Both the position numbers and the translations under genes were made by a program. A DNA stretch of 64,000 bases from Auanema rhodensis (Eukaryota; Nematoda; Chromadorea; Rhabditida; Rhabditidae): the NCBI GenBank assembly GCA_964057225.1, contig OZ059897.1:18414001-18478000 (forward strand), read 5' to 3'. A model generated the notes under the pieces. That model did no database searches. It saw only the letters and a list, made by a program, of their open reading frames with translations, and was not told the origin of the DNA. Positions 11,232 to 24,218 of the stretch are shown here, piece after piece; the stretch's first letter is position 1; every line of letters begins with the position of its first letter.

Positions 11232-14039
11232 TGCACTATACTACATTGAGAAACGCTTAATACAAAAATTAGTTATGATCGTTTGAAAAATGATGCATTA
11301 GTGTATGTTGAGTTTCCATGTACACTCAACATTGCTTCCAAAAACATTTTGACAAAAATTTTTTCGAAAAATTTCAAAATAATTTAGCAAAAAGTAGATG
11401 TTTTTAGATTCCATTTTTCAAGGCAAAGACGATGGACAATGTTATTCAACGAAAAAATTAATTCTTCAGGGTGAAAATCGAGGATATAAGTGTGAACTTA
11501 TATCAGTTGATATCTCGGTGCATTTTTAAGCTAGCGCAAATCTGATAACACAGATCGACGCAGCTTAAAAATCCGCATCGAATGCACTTTACTACATTGA
11601 GAAACGCTTGATACAAAAATTAGTTATGATCGTTTGAAAAATGATGCATTAGTGTATGTTGAGTTTCCATGTACACTCAACATTGCTTCCAAAAACATTT
11701 TGACAAAAATTTTTTCGAAAAATTTCAAAATAATTTAGCAAAAAGTAGATGTTTTTAGATTCCATTTTTCAAGGCAAAGACGATGGACAATGTTATTCAA
11801 CGAAAAAATTAATTCTTCAGGGTGAAAATCGAGGATATAAGTGTGAACTTATATCAGTTGATATCTCGGTGCATTTTTAAGCTAGCGCAAATCTGATAAC
11901 ACAGATCGACGCAGCTTAAAAATCCGCATCGAATGCACTATACTACATTAAGAATCGCTTGATACAAAAATTAGTTATGATCGTTTGAAAAATGATGCAT
12001 TAGTGTATGTTGAGTTTCCATGTACACTCAACATTGCTTCCAAAAACATTTTGACAAAAATTTTTTCGAAAAATTTCAAAAAAATTTAGCAAAAAATAGA
12101 TGTTTTTAGATTCCATTTTTCAAGGCAAAGACGATGGACAATGTTATTCAACGAAAAAATTAATTCTTCAGGGTGAAAATCGAGGATATAAGTGTGAACT
12201 TATATCAGTTGATATCTCGGTGCATTTTTAAGCTAGCGCAAATCTGATAACACAGATCGACGCAGCTTAAAAATCCGCATCGAATGCACTATACTACATT
12301 AAGAAACGCTTGATACAAAAATTAGTTATGATCGTTTGAAAAATGATGCATTAGTGTATGTTGAGTTTCCATGTACACTCAACATTGCTTCCAAAAACAT
12401 TTTGACAAAAATTTTTTCGAAAAATTTCAAAATAATTTAGCAAAAAGTAGATGTTTTTAGATTCCATTTTTCAAGGCAAAGACGATGGACAATGTTATTC
12501 AACGAAAAAATTAATTCTTCAGGGTGAAAATCGAGGATATAAGTGTGAACCTATATCAGTTGATATCTCGGTGCATTTTTAAGCTAGCGCAAATCTGATA
12601 ACACAGATCGACGCAGCTTAAAAATCCGCATCGAATGCACTTTACTACATTGAGAAACGCTTGATACAAAAATTAGTTATGATCGTTTGAAAATTGATGC
12701 ATTAGTGTATGTTGAGTTTCCATGTACACTCAACATTGCTTCCAAAAACATTTTGACAAAAATTTTTTCGAAAAATTTCAAAATAATTTAGCAAAAAGTA
12801 GATGTTTTTAGATTCCATTTTTCAAGGCAAAGACGATGGACAATGTTATTCAACGAAAAAATTAATTCTTCAGGGTGAAAATCGAGGATATAAGTGTGAA
12901 CTTATATCAGTTGATATCTCGGTGCATTTTTAAGCTAGCGCAAATCTGATAACACAGATCGACGCAGCTTAAAAATCCGCATCGAATGCACTATACTACA
13001 TTAAGAATCGCTTGATACAAAAATTAGTTATGATCGTTTGAAAAATGATGCATTAGTGTATGTTGAGTTTCCATGTACACTCAACATTGCTTCCAAAAAC
13101 ATTTTGACAAAAATTTTTTCGAAAAATTTCAAAAAAATTTAGCAAAAAATAGATGTTTTTAGATTCCATTTTTCAAGGCAAAGACGATGGACAATGTTAT
13201 TCAACGAAAAAATTAATTCTTCAGGGTGAAAATCGAGGATATAAGTGTGAACTTATATCAGTTGATATCTCGGTGCATTTTTAAGCTAGCGCAAATCTGA
13301 TAACACAGATCGACGCAGCTTAAAAATCCGCATCGAATGCACTATACTACATTAAGAAACGCTTGATACAAAAATTAGTTATGATCGTTTGAAAAATGAT
13401 GCATTAGTGTATGTTGAGTTTCCATGTACAATCAACATTGCTTCCAAAAACATTTTGACAAAAATTTTTTCGAAAAATTTCAAAATAATTTAGCAAAAAG
13501 TAGATGTTTTTAGATTCCATTTTTCAAGGCAAAGACGATGGACAATGTTATTCAACGAAAAAATTAATTCTTCAGGGTGAAAATCGAGGATATAAGTGTG
13601 AACCTATATCAGTTGATATCTCGGTGCATTTTTAAGCTAGCGCAAATCTGATAACACAGATCGACGCAGCTTAAAAATCCGCATCGAATGCACTATACTA
13701 CATTGAGAAACGCTTAATACAAAAATTAGTTATGATCGTTTGAAAAATGATGCATTAGTGTATGTTGAGTTTCCATGTACACTCAACATTGCTTCCAAAA
13801 ACATTTTGACAAAAATTTTTTCGAAAAATTTCAAAATAATTTAGCAAAAAGTAGATGTTTTTAGATTCCATTTTTCAAGGCAAAGACGATGGACAATGTT
13901 ATTCAACGAAAAAATTAATTCTTCAGGGTGAAAATCGAGGATATAAGTGTGAACCTATATCAGTTGATATCTCGGTGCATTTTTAAGCTAGCGCAAATCT
14001 GATAACACAGATCGACGCAGCTTAAAAATCCGCATCGAA
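11232..14039. repeat. Monomers 33-40, return to the A/B/C/D family
   Basis: The order is D' A B C' A' B C D'. The last four (12636-14039) have the same order as the first four of the next unit (A' B C D at 14040-15443), a 1404-bp spacing, so this looks like a shorter precursor or partial copy of the six-monomer unit. The A' mark, 59t, first appears at 12636. Confidence 0.78.
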
Positions 14040-16145
14040 TGCACTTTACTACATTGAGAAACGCTTGATACAAAAATTAGTTATGATCGTTTGAAAATTG
14101 ATGCATTAGTGTATGTTGAGTTTCCATGTACACTCAACATTGCTTCCAAAAACATTTTGACAAAAATTTTTTCGAAAAATTTCAAAATAATTTAGCAAAA
14201 AGTAGATGTTTTTAGATTCCATTTTTCAAGGCAAAGACGATGGACAATGTTATTCAACGAAAAAATTAATTCTTCAGGGTGAAAATCGAGGATATAAGTG
14301 TGAACTTATATCAGTTGATATCTCGGTGCATTTTTAAGCTAGCGCAAATCTGATAACACAGATCGACGCAGCTTAAAAATCCGCATCGAATGCACTATAC
14401 TACATTAAGAATCGCTTGATACAAAAATTAGTTATGATCGTTTGAAAAATGATGCATTAGTGTATGTTGAGTTTCCATGTACACTCAACATTGCTTCCAA
14501 AAACATTTTGACAAAAATTTTTTCGAAAAATTTCAAAAAAATTTAGCAAAAAATAGATGTTTTTAGATTCCATTTTTCAAGGCAAAGACGATGGACAATG
14601 TTATTCAACGAAAAAATTAATTCTTCAGGGTGAAAATCGAGGATATAAGTGTGAACTTATATCAGTTGATATCTCGGTGCATTTTTAAGCTAGCGCAAAT
14701 CTGATAACACAGATCGACGCAGCTTAAAAATCCGCATCGAATGCACTATACTACATTAAGAAACGCTTGATACAAAAATTAGTTATGATCGTTTGAAAAA
14801 TGATGCATTAGTGTATGTTGAGTTTCCATGTACAATCAACATTGCTTCCAAAAACATTTTGACAAAAATTTTTTCGAAAAATTTCAAAATAATTTAGCAA
14901 AAAGTAGATGTTTTTAGATTCCATTTTTCAAGGCAAAGACGATGGACAATGTTATTCAACGAAAAAATTAATTCTTCAGGGTGAAAATCGAGGATATAAG
15001 TGTGAACCTATATCAGTTGATATCTCGGTGCATTTTTAAGCTAGCGCAAATCTGATAACACAGATCGACGCAGCTTAAAAATCCGCATCGAATGCACTAT
15101 ACTACATTGAGAAACGCTTAATACAAAAATTAGTTATGATCGTTTGAAAAATGATGCATTAGTGTATGTTGAGTTTCCATGTACACTCAACATTGCTTCC
15201 AAAAACATTTTGACAAAAATTTTTTCGAAAAATTTCAAAATAATTTAGCAAAAAGTAGATGTTTTTAGATTCCTTTTTTCAAGGCAAAGACGATGGACAA
15301 TGTTATTCAACGAAAAAATTAATTCTTCAGGGTGAAAATCGAGGATATAAGTGTGAACTTATATCAGTTGATATCTCGGTGCATTTTTAAGCTAGCGCAA
15401 ATCTGATAACACAGATCGACGCAGCTTAAAAATCCGCATCGAATGCACTTTACTACATTGAGAAACGCTTGATACAAAAATTAGTTATGATCGTTTGAAA
15501 AATGATGCATTAGTGTATGTTGAGTTTCCATGTACACTCAACATTGCTTCCAAAAACATTTTGACAAAAATTTTTTCGAAAAATTTCAAAATAATTTAGC
15601 AAAAAGTAGATGTTTTTAGATTCCATTTTTCAAGGCAAAGACGATAGACAATGTTATTCAACGAAAAAATTAATTCTTCAGGGTGAAAATCGAGGATATA
15701 AGTGTGAACTTATATCAGTTGATATCTCGGTGCATTTTTAAGCTAGCGCAAATCTGATAACACAGATCGACGCAGCTTAAAAATCCGCATCGAATGCACT
15801 TTACTACATTGAGAAACGCTTGATACAAAAATTAGTTATGATCGTTTGAAAAATGATGCATTAGTGTATGTTGAGTTTCCATGTACACTCAACATTGCTT
15901 CCAAAAACATTTTGACAAAAATTTTTTCGAAAAATTTCAAAATAATTTAGCAAAAAGTAGATGTTTTTAGATTCCATTTTTCAAGGCAAAGACGATGGAC
16001 AATGTTATTCAACGAAAAAATTAATTCTTCAGGGTGAAAATCGAGGATATAAGTGTGAACTTATATCAGTTGATATCTCGGTGCATTTTTAAGCTAGCGC
16101 AAATCTGATAACACAGATCGACGCAGCTTAAAAATCCGCATCGAA
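14040..16145. repeat. Six-monomer higher-order repeat A' B C D E A, copy 1
   Basis: This 2106-bp unit has six monomers at 14040, 14391, 14742, 15093, 15444 and 15795, marked in turn by 59t, 22t/149a, 94a, 28a/182t, 203a and none. The next unit follows at exactly 2106 bp with the same marks. Confidence 0.9.
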
Positions 16146-18251
16146 TGCACTTTACTACATTGAGAAACGCTTGATACAAAAATTAGTTATGATCGTTTGA
16201 AAATTGATGCATTAGTGTATGTTGAGTTTCCATGTACACTCAACATTGCTTCCAAAAACATTTTGACAAAAATTTTTTCGAAAAATTTCAAAATAATTTA
16301 GCAAAAAGTAGATGTTTTTAGATTCCATTTTTCAAGGCAAAGACGATGGACAATGTTATTCAACGAAAAAATTAATTCTTCAGGGTGAAAATCGAGGATA
16401 TAAGTGTGAACTTATATCAGTTGATATCTCGGTGCATTTTTAAGCTAGCGCAAATCTGATAACACAGATCGACGCAGCTTAAAAATCCGCATCGAATGCA
16501 CTATACTACATTAAGAATCGCTTGATACAAAAATTAGTTATGATCGTTTGAAAAATGATGCATTAGTGTATGTTGAGTTTCCATGTACACTCAACATTGC
16601 TTCCAAAAACATTTTGACAAAAATTTTTTCGAAAAATTTCAAAAAAATTTAGCAAAAAATAGATGTTTTTAGATTCCATTTTTCAAGGCAAAGACGATGG
16701 ACAATGTTATTCAACGAAAAAATTAATTCTTCAGGGTGAAAATCGAGGATATAAGTGTGAACTTATATCAGTTGATATCTCGGTGCATTTTTAAGCTAGC
16801 GCAAATCTGATAACACAGATCGACGCAGCTTAAAAATCCGCATCGAATGCACTATACTACATTAAGAAACGCTTGATACAAAAATTAGTTATGATCGTTT
16901 GAAAAATGATGCATTAGTGTATGTTGAGTTTCCATGTACAATCAACATTGCTTCCAAAAACATTTTGACAAAAATTTTTTCGAAAAATTTCAAAATAATT
17001 TAGCAAAAAGTAGATGTTTTTAGATTCCATTTTTCAAGGCAAAGACGATGGACAATGTTATTCAACGAAAAAATTAATTCTTCAGGGTGAAAATCGAGGA
17101 TATAAGTGTGAACCTATATCAGTTGATATCTCGGTGCATTTTTAAGCTAGCGCAAATCTGATAACACAGATCGACGCAGCTTAAAAATCCGCATCGAATG
17201 CACTATACTACATTGAGAAACGCTTAATACAAAAATTAGTTATGATCGTTTGAAAAATGATGCATTAGTGTATGTTGAGTTTCCATGTACACTCAACATT
17301 GCTTCCAAAAACATTTTGACAAAAATTTTTTCGAAAAATTTCAGAATAATTTAGCAAAAAGTAGATGTTTTTAGATTCCTTTTTTCAAGGCAAAGACGAT
17401 GGACAATGTTATTCAACGAAAAAATTAATTCTTCAGGGTGAAAATCGAGGATATAAGTGTGAACTTATATCAGTTGATATCTCGGTGCATTTTTAAGCTA
17501 GCGCAAATCTGATAACACAGATCGACGCAGCTTAAAAATCCGCATCGAATGCACTTTACTACATTGAGAAACGCTTGATACAAAAATTAGTTATGATCGT
17601 TTGAAAAATGATGCATTAGTGTATGTTGAGTTTCCATGTACACTCAACATTGCTTCCAAAAACATTTTGACAAAAATTTTTTCGAAAAATTTCAAAATAA
17701 TTTAGCAAAAAGTAGATGTTTTTAGATTCCATTTTTCAAGGCAAAGACGATAGACAATGTTATTCAACGAAAAAATTAATTCTTCAGGGTGAAAATCGAG
17801 GATATAAGTGTGAACTTATATCAGTTGATATCTCGGTGCATTTTTAAGCTAGCGCAAATCTGATAACACAGATCGACGCAGCTTAAAAATCCGCATCGAA
17901 TGCACTTTACTACATTGAGAAACGCTTGATACAAAAATTAGTTATGATCGTTTGAAAAATGATGCATTAGTGTATGTTGAGTTTCCATGTACACTCAACA
18001 TTGCTTCCAAAAACATTTTGACAAAAATTTTTTCGAAAAATTTCAAAATAATTTAGCAAAAAGTAGATGTTTTTAGATTCCATTTTTCAAGGCAAAGACG
18101 ATGGACAATGTTATTCAACGAAAAAATTAATTCTTCAGGGTGAAAATCGAGGATATAAGTGTGAACTTATATCAGTTGATATCTCGGTGCATTTTTAAGC
18201 TAGCGCAAATCTGATAACACAGATCGACGCAGCTTAAAAATCCGCATCGAA
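16146..18251. repeat. Six-monomer higher-order repeat A' B C D E A, copy 2
   Basis: Same six classes in the same order as the unit at 14040. A private change in the D monomer (17199) gives ttcagaataat instead of ttcaaaataat. Confidence 0.9.
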
Positions 18252-19655
18252 TGCACTTTACTACATTGAGAAACGCTTGATACAAAAATTAGTTATGATC
18301 GTTTGAAAATTGATGCATTAGTGTATGTTGAGTTTCCATGTACACTCAACATTGCTTCCAAAAACATTTTGACAAAAATTTTTTCGAAAAATTTCAAAAT
18401 AATTTAGCAAAAAGTAGATGTTTTTAGATTCCATTTTTCAAGGCAAAGACGATGGACAATGTTATTCAACGAAAAAATTAATTCTTCAGGGTGAAAATCG
18501 AGGATATAAGTGTGAACTTATATCAGTTGATATCTCGGTGCATTTTTAAGCTAGCGCAAATCTGATAACACAGATCGACGCAGCTTAAAAATCCGCATCG
18601 AATGCACTATACTACATTAAGAATCGCTTGATACAAAAATTAGTTATGATCGTTTGAAAAATGATGCATTAGTGTATGTTGAGTTTCCATGTACACTCAA
18701 CATTGCTTCCAAAAACATTTTGACAAAAATTTTTTCGAAAAATTTCAAAAAAATTTAGCAAAAAATAGATGTTTTTAGATTCCATTTTTCAAGGCAAAGA
18801 CGATGGACAATGTTATTCAACGAAAAAATTAATTCTTCAGGGTGAAAATCGAGGATATAAGTGTGAACTTATATCAGTTGATATCTCGGTGCATTTTTAA
18901 GCTAGCGCAAATCTGATAACACAGATCGACGCAGCTTAAAAATCCGCATCGAATGCACTATACTACATTAAGAAACGCTTGATACAAAAATTAGTTATGA
19001 TCGTTTGAAAAATGATGCATTAGTGTATGTTGAGTTTCCATGTACAATCAACATTGCTTCCAAAAACATTTTGACAAAAATTTTTTCGAAAAATTTCAAA
19101 ATAATTTAGCAAAAAGTAGATGTTTTTAGATTCCATTTTTCAAGGCAAAGACGATGGACAATGTTATTCAACGAAAAAATTAATTCTTCAGGGTGAAAAT
19201 CGAGGATATAAGTGTGAACTTATATCAGTTGATATCTCGGTGCATTTTTAAGCTAGCGCAAATCTGATAACACAGATCGACGCAGCTTAAAAATCCGCAT
19301 CGAATGCACTTTACTACATTGAGAAACGCTTGATACAAAAATTAGTTATGATCGTTTGAAAAATGATGCATTAGTGTATGTTGAGTTTCCATGTACACTC
19401 AACATTGCTTCCAAAAACATTTTGACAAAAATTTTTTCGAAAAATTTCAAAATAATTTAGCAAAAAGTAGATGTTTTTAGATTCCATTTTTCAAGGCAAA
19501 GACGATGGACAATGTTATTCAACGAAAAAATTAATTCTTCAGGGTGAAAATCGAGGATATAAGTGTGAACTTATATCAGTTGATATCTCGGTGCATTTTT
19601 AAGCTAGCGCAAATCTGATAACACAGATCGACGCAGCTTAAAAATCCGCATCGAA
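18252..19655. repeat. Six-monomer unit copy 3, shortened to four monomers
   Basis: The order is A' B C A, 1404 bp. The D and E positions are missing, and the C monomer at 18954 carries 267t where other C copies of this unit have 267c. This fits a C-to-E fusion that removed exactly two monomers (702 bp). Confidence 0.85.
18954..19304. repeat. Monomer 55, probable C/E recombinant
   Basis: The left part has class C marks (17a, 94a). At 203 it has g (19156), unlike E, but at 267 it has t (19220), like E and unlike other C copies of this higher-order unit; it is followed by A, as E normally is. The simplest reading is unequal exchange between positions 203 and 267 of the monomer, that is within 19156-19220. 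Back-mutation or local gene conversion at 267 is possible but would not explain the missing D and E. Confidence 0.72.
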
Positions 19656-21761
19656 TGCACTTTACTACATTGAGAAACGCTTGATACAAAAATTAGTTAT
19701 GATCGTTTGAAAATTGATGCATTAGTGTATGTTGAGTTTCCATGTACACTCAACATTGCTTCCAAAAACATTTTGACAAAAATTTTTTCGAAAAATTTCA
19801 AAATAATTTAGCAAAAAGTAGATGTTTTTAGATTCCATTTTTCAAGGCAAAGACGATGGACAATGTTATTCAACGAAAAAATTAATTCTTCAGGGTGAAA
19901 ATCGAGGATATAAGTGTGAACTTATATCAGTTGATATCTCGGTGCATTTTTAAGCTAGCGCAAATCTGATAACACAGATCGACGCAGCTTAAAAATCCGC
20001 ATCGAATGCACTATACTACATTAAGAATCGCTTGATACAAAAATTAGTTATGATCGTTTGAAAAATGATGCATTAGTGTATGTTGAGTTTCCATGTACAC
20101 TCAACATTGCTTCCAAAAACATTTTGACAAAAATTTTTTCGAAAAATTTCAAAAAAATTTAGCAAAAAATAGATGTTTTTAGATTCCATTTTTCAAGGCA
20201 AAGACGATGGACAATGTTATTCAACGAAAAAATTAATTCTTCAGGGTGAAAATCGAGGATATAAGTGTGAACTTATATCAGTTGATATCTCGGTGCATTT
20301 TTAAGCTAGCGCAAATCTGATAACACAGATCGACGCAGCTTAAAAATCCGCATCGAATGCACTATACTACATTAAGAAACGCTTGATACAAAAATTAGTT
20401 ATGATCGTTTGAAAAATGATGCATTAGTGTATGTTGAGTTTCCATGTACAATCAACATTGCTTCCAAAAACATTTTGACAAAAATTTTTTCGAAAAATTT
20501 CAAAATAATTTAGCAAAAAGTAGATGTTTTTAGATTCCATTTTTCAAGGCAAAGACGATGGACAATGTTATTCAACGAAAAAATTAATTCTTCAGGGTGA
20601 AAATCGAGGATATAAGTGTGAACCTATATCAGTTGATATCTCGGTGCATTTTTAAGCTAGCGCAAATCTGATAACACAGATCGACGCAGCTTAAAAATCC
20701 GCATCGAATGCACTATACTACATTGAGAAACGCTTAATACAAAAATTAGTTATGATCGTTTGAAAAATGATGCATTAGTGTATGTTGAGTTTCCATGTAC
20801 ACTCAACATTGCTTCCAAAAACATTTTGACAAAAATTTTTTCGAAAAATTTCAAAATAATTTAGCAAAAAGTAGATGTTTTTAGATTCCTTTTTTCAAGG
20901 CAAAGACGATGGACAATGTTATTCAACGAAAAAATTAATTCTTCAGGGTGAAAATCGAGGATATAAGTGTGAACTTATATCAGTTGATATCTCGGTGCAT
21001 TTTTAAGCTAGCGCAAATCTGATAACACAGATCGACGCAGCTTAAAAATCCGCATCGAATGCACTTTACTACATTGAGAAACGCTTGATACAAAAATTAG
21101 TTATGATCGTTTGAAAAATGATGCATTAGTGTATGTTGAGTTTCCATGTACACTCAACATTGCTTCCAAAAACATTTTGACAAAAATTTTTTCGAAAAAT
21201 TTCAAAATAATTTAGCAAAAAGTAGATGTTTTTAGATTCCATTTTTCAAGGCAAAGACGATAGACAATGTTATTCAACGAAAAAATTAATTCTTCAGGGT
21301 GAAAATCGAGGATATAAGTGTGAACTTATATCAGTTGATATCTCGGTGCATTTTTAAGCTAGCGCAAATCTGATAACACAGATCGACGCAGCTTAAAAAT
21401 CCGCATCGAATGCACTTTACTACATTGAGAAACGCTTGATACAAAAATTAGTTATGATCGTTTGAAAAATGATGCATTAGTGTATGTTGAGTTTCCATGT
21501 ACACTCAACATTGCTTCCAAAAACATTTTGACAAAAATTTTTTCGAAAAATTTCAAAATAATTTAGCAAAAAGTAGATGTTTTTAGATTCCATTTTTCAA
21601 GGCAAAGACGATGGACAATGTTATTCAACGAAAAAATTAATTCTTCAGGGTGAAAATCGAGGATATAAGTGTGAACTTATATCAGTTGATATCTCGGTGC
21701 ATTTTTAAGCTAGCGCAAATCTGATAACACAGATCGACGCAGCTTAAAAATCCGCATCGAA
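19656..21761. repeat. Six-monomer higher-order repeat A' B C D E A, copy 4
   Basis: Full 2106-bp unit with the same marks as copies 1 and 2: 59t at its first monomer, 94a and 267c at 20358, and 203a at 21060. Confidence 0.9.
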
Positions 21762-22112
21762 TGCACTTTACTACATTGAGAAACGCTTGATACAAAAATT
21801 AGTTATGATCGTTTGAAAAATGATGCATTAGTGTATGTTGAGTTTCCATGTACACTCAACATTGCTTCCAAAAACATTTTGACAAAAATTTTTTCGAAAA
21901 ATTTCAAAATAATTTAGCAAAAAGTAGATGTTTTTAGATTCCATTTTTCAAGGCAAAGACGATGGACAATGTTATTCAACGAAAAAATTAATTCTTCAGG
22001 GTGAAAATCGAGGATATAAGTGTGAACTTATATCAGTTGATATCTCGGTGCATTTTTAAGCTAGCGCAAATCTGATAACACAGATCGACGCAGCTTAAAA
22101 ATCCGCATCGAA
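21762..22112. repeat. Monomer 63, class A junction copy
   Basis: It lies between the two six-monomer families. It occupies the A' position but lacks 59t. Confidence 0.75.
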
Positions 22113-24218
22113 TGCACTATACTACATTAAGAATCGCTTGATACAAAAATTAGTTATGATCGTTTGAAAAATGATGCATTAGTGTATGTTGAGTTTCCAT
22201 GTACACTCAACATTGCTTCCAAAAACATTTTGACAAAAATTTTTTCGAAAAATTTCAAAAAAATTTAGCAAAAAATAGATGTTTTTAGATTCCATTTTTC
22301 AAGGCAAAGACGATGGACAATGTTATTCAACGAAAAAATTAATTCTTCAGGGTGAAAATCGAGGATATAAGTGTGAACTTATATCAGTTGATATCTCGGT
22401 GCATTTTTAAGCTAGCGCAAATCTGATAACACAGATCGACGCAGCTTAAAAATCCGCATCGAATGCACTATACTACATTAAGAAACGCTTGATACAAAAA
22501 TTAGTTATGATCGTTTGAAAAATGATGCATTAGTGTATGTTGAGTTTCCATGTACACTCAACATTGCTTCCAAAAACATTTTGACAAAAATTTTTTCGAA
22601 AAATTTCAAAAAAATTTAGCAAAAAATAGATGTTTTTAGATTCCATTTTTCAAGGCAAAGACGATGGACAATGTTATTCAACGAAAAAATTAATTCTTCA
22701 GGGTGAAAATCGAGGATATAAGTGTGAACTTATATCAGTTGATATCTCGGTGCATTTTTAAGCTAGCGCAAATCTGATAACACAGATCGACGCAGCTTAA
22801 AAATCCGCATCGAATGCACTATACTACATTAAGAAACGCTTGATACAAAAATTAGTTATGATCGTTTGAAAAATGATGCATTAGTGTATGTTGAGTTTCC
22901 ATGTACACTCAACATTGCTTCCAAAAACATTTTGACAAAAATTTTTTCGAAAAATTTCAAAATAATTTAGCAAAAAGTAGATGTTTTTAGATTCCATTTT
23001 TCAAGGCAAAGACGATGGACAATGTTATTCAACGAAAAAATTAATTCTTCAGGGTGAAAATCGAGGATATAAGTGTGAACTTATATCAGTTGATATCTCG
23101 GTGCATTTTTAAGCTAGCGCAAATCTGATAACACAGATCGACGCAGCTTAAAAATCCGCATCGAATGCACTATACTACATTAAGAATCGCTTGATACAAA
23201 AATTAGTTATGATCGTTTGAAAAATGATGCATTAGTGTATGTTGAGTTTCCATGTACACTCAACATTGCTTCCAAAAACATTTTGACAAAAATTTTTTCG
23301 AAAAATTTCAAAAAAATTTAGCAAAAAATAGATGTTTTTAGATTCCATTTTTCAAGGCAAAGACGATGGACAATGTTATTCAACGAAAAAATTAATTCTT
23401 CAGGGTGAAAATCGAGGATATAAGTGTGAACCTATATCAGTTGATATCTCGGTGCATTTTTAAGCTAGCGCAAATCTGATAACACAGATCGACGCAGCTT
23501 AAAAATCCGCATCGAATGCACTATACTACATTGAGAAACGCTTAATACAAAAATTAGTTATGATCGTTTGAAAAATGATGCATTAGTGTATGTTGAGTTT
23601 CCATGTACACTCAACATTGCTTCCAAAAACATTTTGACAAAAATTTTTTCGAAAAATTTCAAAATAATTTAGCAAAAAGTAGATGTTTTTAGATTCCTTT
23701 TTTCAAGGCAAAGACGATGGACAATGTTATTCAACGAAAAAATTAATTCTTCAGGGTGAAAATCGAGGATATAAGTGTGAACTTATATCAGTTGATATCT
23801 CGGTGCATTTTTAAGCTAGCGCAAATCTGATAACACAGATCGACGCAGCTTAAAAATCCGCATCGAATGCACTTTACTACATTGAGAAACGCTTGATACA
23901 AAAATTACTTATGATCGTTTGAAAAATGATGCATTAGTGTATGTTGAGTTTCCATGTACACTCAACATTGCTTCCAAAAACATTTTGACAAAAATTTTTT
24001 CGAAAAATTTCAAAATAATTTAGCAAAAAGTAGATGTTTTTAGATTCCATTTTTCAAGGCAAAGACGATAGACAATGTTATTCAACGAAAAAATTAATTC
24101 TTCAGGGTGAAAATCGAGGATATAAGTGTGAACTTATATCAGTTGATATCTCGGTGCATTTTTAAGCTAGCGCAAATCTGATAACACAGATCGACGCAGC
24201 TTAAAAATCCGCATCGAA
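22113..24218. repeat. Second six-monomer higher-order repeat B C'' J B* D E*, copy 1
   Basis: This 2106-bp unit is distinct from the one at 14040. Its second monomer (22464) is 17a with 149a/163a, its third (22815) is 17a only, its fourth (23166) has B marks plus 267c, and its sixth (23868) carries 203a plus 41c (c at 23908). All six marks recur in the next unit. Confidence 0.9.
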
